From the NCBI RefSeq assembly GCF_000247815.1, contig NC_021677.1, positions 62,383,122 to 62,447,121 of the forward strand: a DNA stretch of 64,000 bases. Reading direction: 5' to 3'. The notes beneath the pieces were generated by a model that did not search any database, was not told where the DNA came from, and saw nothing but the letters and a program-made list of their open reading frames with translations. Positions within the stretch are counted from its first letter, which is position 1. Each line of letters opens with the position of its first letter. This stretch comes from Ficedula albicollis (lineage: Eukaryota; Chordata; Aves; Passeriformes; Muscicapidae). Shown one piece after another: positions 51,101-61,300 of this stretch. Made by a program: the position numbers and the translations under genes.

Positions 51101-54100
51101 CTTAATGATTCTCTAACCCTTCCTCCTCAGTTTGGGCTGGAAATGAGATCCTGTTCAGCTCAGCAGGGAGTTTCCTGCACTCAGGCAGCACGGATGGCAG
51201 CTTTTTGCTTTTGTGTGTGCTCAGCATTCCCTAAATATTGGGGAGGGTGGGAACATCAAGGGCACCAGGTATTGTACTGGGGGGTTGGGAAAGCAGGAGA
51301 TGGAGAGGCTTGGAGGATGCTGCAGGTGTGGGAGGTGATGGTGCTGGAAAGGAGAGGGATTTGTGCTTCCAGGGATGAGGCTGCAGGATGTATTAAGGGG
51401 AGAGCTGGAACCCAAAAGCACCCTGGCTCTGGAAATGGCATTTCAGGGTGCCTGAGCTGGGATTCCCTCAGCAGCTGGGCTCAGGCACAGCTGGTTTGCA
51501 AGTTGGAGCAAACTTTATTCTCCTCAAGCTGTGAAGGGTCACCTTTCCCTCCTGGGGATGTTCTCAAGCTTCACAGTTTTTTAATTACAAAAGGCAAACA
51601 AGCTCACCCGTGGTGCTCAGAGCAAAGAGAAGAGAGGAATCAGCTGCCAGCCTGCAAATGCTTAAAACACAGAAGTGGGGGGACGCTCCTGTTCCCATTG
51701 CTGTGCTTGCAGGGGGCACTTGTGATGGCACTCGTGCTTCAGAGCAGTTTGGGTTGGAAGGGACTTTGAAAACCATCTCATTCCAACCCCCTGCCACGAG
51801 CAGAGCACCTTCACTAGACCACTGAACTCCCAGCTGCAGCAGTGGGTAAACACAGTCAGTGTGGCAGGAAACGGGATTCCTGGGGAAATCCAGAAGGAAA
51901 TTTAGCTGTAGCTTCACTATTGCTGAATTCCAGCTTCTTCCCCCTCCTCCGTCTCTCCAAAGACAGATGAAGGTACTGCTCTGTCTTAGGAATAATAAAA
52001 ATGATTTCTGAAGAAAAACAAAGCCCCCCAGCCCTCTCTTGTGCGGGAGGGAGAAAATAACTGGGTGAATGAGTCGCCACAAATATTAGCATTTCAGAGA
52101 GAGCTGCTGGATGGAGATTGTTCACCACTGGGCGGGCTTTAATAGCAGTGATAAGGTTTGCTTTTGTTCTGGGGCTCTTCCTTAATCAGCCTGGCTCCTC
52201 CTGATTTTTCTATCGGTGCACTCCATCGCCCAACTTTCATGTGCTGAGTCCCAGCTGCAGCAAATCTTGTTAGGATGGCCTTGTTCAAACACGGGTGCTG
52301 GGTTTGTTCCCTAGAGCTGCACCGGGGCTGGATGGAGTGTGGGGCTGCAGGAATCAAAGCACTCCTCAGCCTGTGTATTTTATAATTCATTGCATAGCTA
52401 AATTGTGGAATATATATATATATTTTTTTTTTTTTTGCCTCTAATAATTCATTGCATAGCTAAGTTGTGGAATATATATTTTTTTTTTTTTTTTGCCTCT
52501 AACAAGCTTGAAGCCTTTTCTTCCATATCTAAAGGAATATTATCCGAGGAGGCATTTGGGTAGGGGGGTTTGGAGACCTGCTGCTTTCTCTGTGTCCTTT
52601 GTCAGTGGTGGAACAGCTTCCCTGTGCCTTATTAGTATTGCACTCTTGCATTTCTTTTATATCAGAGCCCTCTGCAAATAAAATTTTCAAAAGCTGCTGC
52701 TCTTGCCACTGCGAATGGCAGAAAATAAAAGATGATGGAGTCCTGGGGGGGTTTCAGCAGTCAGGTTAGCAAACACTGAAACAAAGCATGGCACGGAGCC
52801 TTCCCCTAATTGAATCCCTGGTTAATTTGGTCCTTGGTTTAATTTGCCCCCTGCTCCAGACGTCGGAGGATTCTCACAGAAAACAGCCCAAAACGCGCTT
52901 ATTTATTTTGTGTTTTGATCCTGGCCTGCGAGTGCTCACAGATAATTCAGTCCCCAAAGGCAGGAGCTTGCTGGGGGAATGTGGAGCCCCTGTAATTAGC
53001 TGACGACTCCAAAGGGTTATTTAGATCTTGCAGTTGGCTTTGGCTGCTCAGCACAGGCTGGGACCTGCCCCACACTGTTGCCTGGATCAGCTGCTCCTGT
53101 TGGCCCCCGAGAGGCTCCAAACTTGCCCAATTTGTTTCCTCTTGCCTGGTTGTTTGGGCGTTTTTAATGGAGCTGAAATTCAAACCCACAGAAAGCTGCA
53201 GTGGCCGCCCAGGTGTCTGCAGGATCTGGAGACTTGAGCTGCCTCAGTGCAGCTCTGTCCCTAATTAAACCTGCCCGGTGCTGCTAATGGAGATTAGTGC
53301 GAGGAGGAGAGGCCTGATGGACTTTCCATCCAAGGCTCTTGGCAGGGTTGAGGGGATTTTCCTCCCCCCCCTTCCTGTTAACTTGATCTGGGAATTGGGG
53401 AAGGGTGAGGAGGAGGAAGATTGCACTTTGTGACAGCTTTTTTTGGCATGGAGCAGCACCAATTTTAACCATCAGAGCCAACGGCAGGGTGAGGGTGATG
53501 CTGATCCAGGCGTGGAGCTGCCGTTGGGAATGATGGCAGCAGGTGGGTTCTCAAAATTCCACCCACCAAACCAGCCCCGAGAGAGCTCCAGCCCCCCATT
53601 CCTGATGTGTTTTTGTGCTTGGATCCCCCAGATTGCTCCCCAGAAGCACAGCCCAAGTACATCAAAGGCGGCAAGCGCTACGGGCGCCGCTCCCTGCCCG
53701 AGTTCCAGGAGTCGGGGCAGGACTTTGCCGAGGTGACGGTCATCGAGCCGCCGGGCGAGGAGGCACGTCCTGCACACATTGCTGCTGCCCAGGAGGTGAG
53801 CAGGGAGGGGTGAGGGTAGGGGTGGCTTTGCCACCTCTGAATATGGCTGTCACCTCTGGATATGGCTGTTCCCCACATCCAGAAGGGGTTGGGATGTGCT
53901 TGGAGCCTTCCCAGCAAAGGCATTGGCTGCTCTCCTTGCCTGTTGGGGTGGCTTTGCCACCTCAGGTTGTGGCTGCTCCCCGCACCCAAAGGAGATTTGG
54001 GTGTCCCAGTGCCTTTGCTGGGATCAGCCATGCCAGGCAGCTCCTCCCTCGCTCCATGTGCCGTGGGAAGTGGGGAAGGAGCGGGGCTGACGTGCTCCTG

Positions 54101-56915
54101 GCTGCATTGTGGGCCAGCAATTAAGCCAAGGCTGAGCTGCTGCCTCCGTGGCTAACGAGGTGTGGGCTGGGAGCAGACTGAGCACGTCCACAGCCATTAG
54201 TGCAGCTGCCAAAATCTGGCCCTGGCTCCGGCAGAAGGGATGGGGAAAAGGGGTGGTGGGCAGCAGAGCCCCCCCCCCCACAGCCAGGAGCTGCTTTGGG
54301 ACACTGGCATCTAATTGCTCCAAAAAATCCACATTCCTGGTTTTGTGCTCCACATTTGTGGCTCTCTTTGTGGCAGTGCTTTCCATCCCAGAATCTCCTC
54401 TGGCTTCCCCAGCCAGGAAAGCCAAAGGAGCCGAGGCTGGAGTTGGTGCTGTGTGTCAGAGCACAGCCACAGCAGCGTTTCCCTGGAGCTGGGCTGCTTC
54501 CAGCTGCCCTGCTGTGCCAAGTATTGTTGATTCAGGAGCATGTGGTGGGAGTTTTTCCACTGGGAAGGAGAAGCACTGCTGCTTTCTCCTTCCTTTCTCT
54601 CATGGCTTCACTTGGAGTTGGGATCCTCTGCAGCCGCTGTTGTAGGGGGACACCCAATCCTGTGTGAAGGAGTTTTTCCAATTTCCATGTTTGCAGTGTT
54701 ATTCCTATGCAGCTGACCTTAAAAATTATAAACTCCTCAAACCAACACCTCAAAGAAAAGCTTTTTCCACCCCACCCAGCTGCTTTTCCCAGCTCCTGGT
54801 GGTCTTTGCTCACCGCCACAGGGATGGATGCTCATCCATCTCCTGCTGTTGGCCACATGGGCTGCCCTGACCTTGGGATCGATGTTAATCCACCCACACT
54901 CCCCAGGGAACTGATGACCTTGGTGGACGAGGCTTCTCTAATCTTACCTCTTGGTTTTAGCTGTCACAGAGGTGTAAAAGGGTAGTCTATTAACAAGGGC
55001 AGTTAATTAACCAGCTGGTGTGTGACCACGCTGTGCCACGGGGGCTGGGTCAGTCTCCTGCTGGGAATGCCTGTTGCACCTTTGGGGCTGGTGGGCTGGT
55101 TAATTCCTTTGCAGCTGGACCAAAAAACAGGCTAAACTTGTGAAATCCCTACTTTATCAGCATTGCTGCCTCGGTCTCCACAGCAGAACCTCTTGGTGTG
55201 CATGGCAGTGACTTGCTGGAAGGTGTTGAGGGGTGCCAGGGGAGCACTGGAGGCTCCTGGAGCACTGACTCCTTGGGCTTTGGCAGGGAGCAGCCTTTGC
55301 CCAGTTCTGTGCTGCTGTGTGTACGAACACGCCGCTGCTGCAAGCCTGGCCTGGCCTGAGAACTGGGGCAGCCTGGCTTAATTGGTGCTTGCTCTCAAGC
55401 AGTGCCAATTAAAAGGGCTCAGGCTCTGTCTGGGAGGTTTCCTCCCCTAAACACAAGGGGAAAAGGCTGGGAGGCTGCTCTGGGATGGGCTGCCCAGGGA
55501 GGCTCCCTGACCTCCATCCCCAGGGGTTTTTCAGGTGCTGTTGGGTCAAGCAATGAGCAGCTGGGTTTGGATTTGGCATTGACCCTGCTGTGAGTAGGGG
55601 GGTGCTGGTGGGATCCTGAGGGTCCCTCTGGCCTGCAGGAGCTTGTCCCCATGGGTGCTGGCTGTGCTGCCTTCCAAACCTCACCGGGAGCATCCAGCAC
55701 CTCCCTTCCCCAGCTGCTGGCTCTGCTCTGGGGGAGATCTCTCCTCCTTGCAGCTCATGGAATCCCAGAATAATTTAGGTTGGAAAGGACCTGAAAGTCC
55801 ATCTCATTCCAACCATGGGGCAGGGTCAGTTTCTGCTACTCCAGGTTGCTCCATGCCCCATCCAACCTGGCCTTGAGGTTTTAGAATCTGCTGGCACATC
55901 CCAGTTCTGTCCCTTCAGTGCCTGCTGAAGGGAGGACATGCTCTCCCATGCTCTGTGTGTTTGCTTCTGCATAGAATTGTTTCCAGCATGGCCTGGCATT
56001 GGAACAAAACACTCTGGGAAGCTCAGGTTGAAACTCCTGCTTTTGGGTCCTTGTTGTGAGACTCCCAAAGTGGGACTGTCCTGGAAAGTCAGGATTTGGG
56101 AATAGCAGCTCAGGATAGTGCCTGCTCCCAGAAAAAGGGATTTGTCATCCCATTGCTGGAGTGACTCGCTCTCCCATGCTCTGTGTGTTTGCTTCAGCGT
56201 AGAATTGTTTCCAGCATGGCCTGGCATTGGAACAAAACACTCTGGGAAACTCAGGTTGAAACTCCTGCTTTTGGGTCCTTGTTGTGAGACTCCCAAAGTG
56301 GGACTGTCCTGGAAAGTCAGGATTTGGGAATAGCAGCTCAGGATAGTGCCTGCTCCCAGAAAAAGGGATTTGTCATTCCATTGCTGGAGTGACTGATGCT
56401 TTAGAGCTGAAGGCACCTGGCAGAGCGAGGTGTGGGGATCTGACAGCTTTTTTGGGGTGTCTGCTGGGGCTGCTGGTGTGTGGATGTGGGAAGAACAGGA
56501 TCCATCAGCACTGAGGTCGGGCTCACCTCGTGGCGCGCTCCTGATCATCATTTTAATTAGCAATATATTCCAGGGGAGAACAAAGGTCTGTCTGGCTGGA
56601 GCAGATGGCAGGGGGAGAGGTGGCTGCTGCCTCATTCTGGGCAGAGCACAGGGCCAGGCTGCAGATGCTCAGCCAGCCCTGTGCTGCTGCATTCAGAGCC
56701 GTGGCCATCTGCTCCCCGGGCCGGCCCAGCACGCGCCTCCCGCAGGAGAGGCATTCCTGGCATCCCCCTGGCTGTGACCCGTGGCCAGCTGTAGCCCTGC
56801 TGGGGCTAGGGGACAATGAGGGGCTGCCACTGGGATGTCCTGGCCCCCTGTGCCTGCCCCAGCCCCTCTTTGTCCCCTCGCTGGCGGTGGCCGACCCCGA
56901 GCCCTGTGCAGGGAG

Positions 56916-56960
<45 letters not shown>

Positions 56961-58253
56961 GGGGGGGGGGAGGTGACACGGGTGCCCCGGGGTCACTTCA
57001 GGGGTTTGCCAGCCCCAAATCCCCTGGCTTTGTTCAGCCTCTTCTGGTTGTTGGTGTTTATGGAGTTGTTGTGGTTTCATTGAATCCCAGAATGGGTTGG
57101 GTTGGGTTGGGAGGGGAGCTTAAATCCCATCCCATTCCCCCCCTGCGATCGGAAGAGCGTCGTGTAGGGAATCCAATCCCATCCCAGCCCTGCCGTGGCA
57201 GGGACACCTTCCCCTGTCCCAGGCTGCTCCAAGCCCAATGTCCAGCCTGGCCTGGGACACTCGGGACAGCAGCAGCTTGTCTGGTTTTGCTGAAAGTGCT
57301 TGAAGTGAGGGGCTCTGGTGCTGAATTAATCTGATTCTATACAAAAGTCTGTATGTTGCTTATCCAAAAAGACTTGGACACAGAGGATCTGCCTTCTGAG
57401 CATCGCTGCCAGCTTCCCCTCAGTGTCCCAGCTGTCCCCAAGGACGAGGATGGGTGGCTGCAGGGTGAGGTCTCTGGCACCCACGCCAACCCTCTCTCTG
57501 CACAAAGCTTTCTGCATTTTCAGGTGGCAATTCCATCGAATCCCAGAATGGTTTGGGTTGGAAGGGACATTAAAGCCCATCCAGTTCCATTCCCTGCCAT
57601 GGGCAGGGACATCTTACACTGTCCCAGGCTGCTCCAAACCCCATCCAGCCTGGCCTGGGACACTGCCAGGATCCAGGGGCAGCCACAGCTGCTCTGGGCA
57701 CCCTTTATCTTTGTAAAGAACTCCCAGGGATGGGATTTAATGGCACCTGTTGCCTCAGCTCCTGCTTTTTGTCCCTCGTGGGACGTTGTGATGCTGTGGC
57801 AGCAAAGGGCCCTTGCCTGGCCCTGCAGCTGAAACGGGAACAGCAGCAGAGCTAAAAAAACTCCAGTGACTTAATCCAGTTCCCATGGAAACGTTGTAGA
57901 TTAATGGCTTTTAGCTGTAATCTGAATGAGACGTATTGAACTTTTCTGTGATGATTTAGAGCCTCTTTATGTCCTGGGTGACTTTGACTCCAAATCCATC
58001 AGTCACGTGCAGGCAGAAGTATCCCCTTGTACCACTGCAGGAGCAACATCTGCCACTGCTGGAGCAGAAGTTAATGTTGTGGGGCATCACGTGGGAGTAA
58101 ATACCCTGGGCTGCTACAAGGGTGGCAGAGATGAGACAATGTGTAGTACATGAGGAAATCACCTTAAATGCTGTGCTTTTGCTCCTGGTACTGCCTGAGC
58201 TGGTGGGATGATGCCAGAGGCAGCAGGATGGTTTAAGACCACCAGAGAGTGTT

Positions 58254-58314
<61 letters not shown>

Positions 58315-61300
58315 TTGTTTTGTTTTTTTTTTTTCTCTGTTAAGGCTTGTTGATAACATAGCTCTTTCCTAATATGCAGCTGTACTTAGTGGAGGAATTC
58401 TGAATTTGGGTTGGCTGACTGTGGGGAAAATAAGGCAGTGGAAGGAAAGGATAACCCAGCTCTATGCAGCCCATGATCTTCCCTGCATCCCCATCCCCTC
58501 AACCATCAATACCTCAGAGAAAAGCAGCATGGTTTGCTCAGAGGGCAAACCTCTCCCTCGCTCCCCAGCAGCCTGCCAGGCTCTGATCTGTCCCCTCTCC
58601 TGGGCCATTTGTGGGGCTTTGGGCTCTCTGTGGGTTCACGTGCCAGAACAAGGCAGGATCAAAGAGCCCTGGATTCCCAGCCCAGCCTGCAGGGAGATGA
58701 AAGCCTGGTGGGGTTGCTGCAGCTCCTTGGATGCTGATCTCAGAGTCCCTTTCATTCAGGGATGTCTTGTGAGAGTGGTGACTCAGGAACCTTTTGTTTT
58801 CTCTGCAGCACTGGAAGGCACGAGGCAGCGAGGAGTACGAGGCCGAGGGTAAGAGCAGAGAGCAGCACCTGGATGTGCTGATTCTATTTCAGCTTTGAAC
58901 TGGGATCACAGGAGCACGTGGGTGTGTGGAGCATCCCAGCCCGGCAGCTGCAGCTGGGGATGAGAGCTAAGGCAGGGCACATCTTGTGCCATGCTCCCTC
59001 TTCCCTCTTCATCCTGCTGTGGGTGCTCCCTGACCTCTGTCCTGGGCCCCACTCCTGCCCCCAGGGTTCTGGCTGTAGTGGAGCCTGGTGGGCACTAGAT
59101 GTCAGCAGGGACCAGTCATCAGATGTTCCCTAATTGTTACAGGAGTATAAAATCCTGGAATGGTTTGTAAGAGACCATAAAGTTCATCCAGTCCCACCCC
59201 TGCTGTGGGCAGGGACACCTTCCCCTATCCCAGGTTACTCCAAGTCCTGTCCAACCTGGCCTTGGACACTTCCAGGGATGAGTTTCTCTGGGTAACCTGT
59301 GCCAGTGTTTTGCCATCTTCATCATCAAAAACTTCCTTTTAATTACATTAGCACGTCTTCCATATAACAGCTGCTCTCTAACCCCTTCCCCATCCAAAGG
59401 GGCCAACATTTTTCTCCTAAAGCTGCTTTTCCAGCCCCAGGAGGTGACCTGGCAGCTCCCTTCGTCCCATAACTGCCCAGGGGAGCATCATACCATCTAT
59501 ACCATCAGCTGGGGCAGCAGAGCTGCCCTTCCCTGGCCACCAGACTCATCCACATTCCCAAAGCTGTCCCAGCTGCTGGTCAGCCTGCACCTGGTCAGGC
59601 ACAGGGAGTCCCCGTCCCTGGAGGCATTAAAAGCTCTGTGGACGTGGCACTTGGGGACACAGGTCAGTGGTGGCCTTGGCAGTGCTGGGGAGCAGTTGGA
59701 CTCGATGATCTTAAAGGTTTTTTCCCAACCTCAGCAATTCCATGGCTCTGTGGACACGAGGCTCCTTCCCCTCTGGTGGCACATGAGTGAAACGCTGAGC
59801 AGAACCTGCTGGTAGAGTCTGACACTGCTGGGGCCGGTATCCAAATCCTAAAATCCAAAGTGTGCCCTGGGCAAAGGATCCCTTGGGATCTGCAGAGCCA
59901 GGAAGGAGCTGTGCCCACTGCAGCAGCAGGTCCCTGTGGGGTGCAGGACCCCCAGATCTTCTGGCCTCGCTGCAGACACCAGAGCAAATCTCCCCCATTT
60001 CCAGGGCAGCTGCGCTTCTGGAACCCCGACGACCTGAACGCCTCCCCTGGTGCCTCCCCGAGCCCAGAGTGGATCGAGGAGAAGCTCCAGGAGGTGTGTG
60101 AGCACCTGGGCATCACCAGGGATGGCCACCTGAACAGGAAGAAGCTGGTTTCCATCTGTGAGCAGTACGGGCTGCACGCAGCAGCCGGGGAGGTGAGCGT
60201 CCCCACCCCATCACTGCCCCTGCCTGGGCCCCCAAAATCCCTCCTGGGATTCACCACAGGCACAGCTGGCTGCTTGGAAAGGAGTTCCCAGCTCCAGCTC
60301 CTGCTTTTCCAGTGAGGTTTTTGGTCCCAAACCATCAGGCTCTGTAGGAGAAGCCAGACCCGTGGTGTTCGTGCCTGCTCATGCAATCACAGAGTGAGCT
60401 GGAATTTAAAAGCGTGGCTTGGATTCCAAGCATGTCTCCTTAATCCTTGGAATTTTCTAGCCAGGCAGCAAATATGGGTTAAATATTCATAGGTGGTTGC
60501 TTTTGACTTTGTGGAGGCCTGTGGGCTGTTTCTGCCCCCCAGCAAGAGCCCACGAGAAAATGAAATCTTCAGCAAAAACAAAAAGGCTCTTATCAACTTA
60601 GGATTTAGTTTTATTAAAAAAGTCAGATTTTTTGCATCTTGAGATAACATGGCTTGTAATAATCTCCTCCACAAAACATGTTCTGAGCAGGTATTCCTTT
60701 GGAGCATCCACAATGAAATGTTTTCAGGGCATTAAGGCAGAAAATGGAAAAGATAAACTGTAGACAAAGAAATAGTGAGGGACTAATCAGAACATCTCCA
60801 GTCTTACTTTTGAGAAAGCAATGTGCCCTGAAGCATAAAACAGATTTATGATAACCTTGCAGTGTCTTAGGGTTTTGGTTTTTTTTTTTTTTTTTTGCCT
60901 GGTCACTTCAAGCTGCTCGGGGTTTGGCATCTGTCTCAGTACCTCGAGCTGAATTCCTGAGGTCACACTGTCTCAGGAGCAGAAGGAAATTAGTTTTGTT
61001 TTGTTTTTTTTTTTTTTTTTCCTGCTGGGGGGGGGGGGGTTTTTTTTTTTTTTTTTTTTTCCTGCTGCCTCATTAAACAGCAGCTCCAAGATGACCAGGA
61101 GCTTTTTTTCATGGTGCATGTGTGCCTGCAATTTTCCACATGGAGAATGTGGAAATGTGTTAGGCTGATGTAGCAGGTAACTCTTGCCTTGCTCTTTTTG
61201 GAACCTTGGGAATAGGATGTTTTCTCTGTGCCAGATTTTTTTGGCCTTTTACCTGATTTCTGTCTCCTTGCAGATGCTTGAAGAGGTGCTCCATAACCTG

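Larger units (their letters stand above)
49921..53631 (+). other. NIN intron 2, right part
   Basis: Contains two CR1 tails (51045-51118, 51735-51835) and a 62-bp duplication (52382-52505). Otherwise unique-looking intron without a supported gene. Confidence 0.5.
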
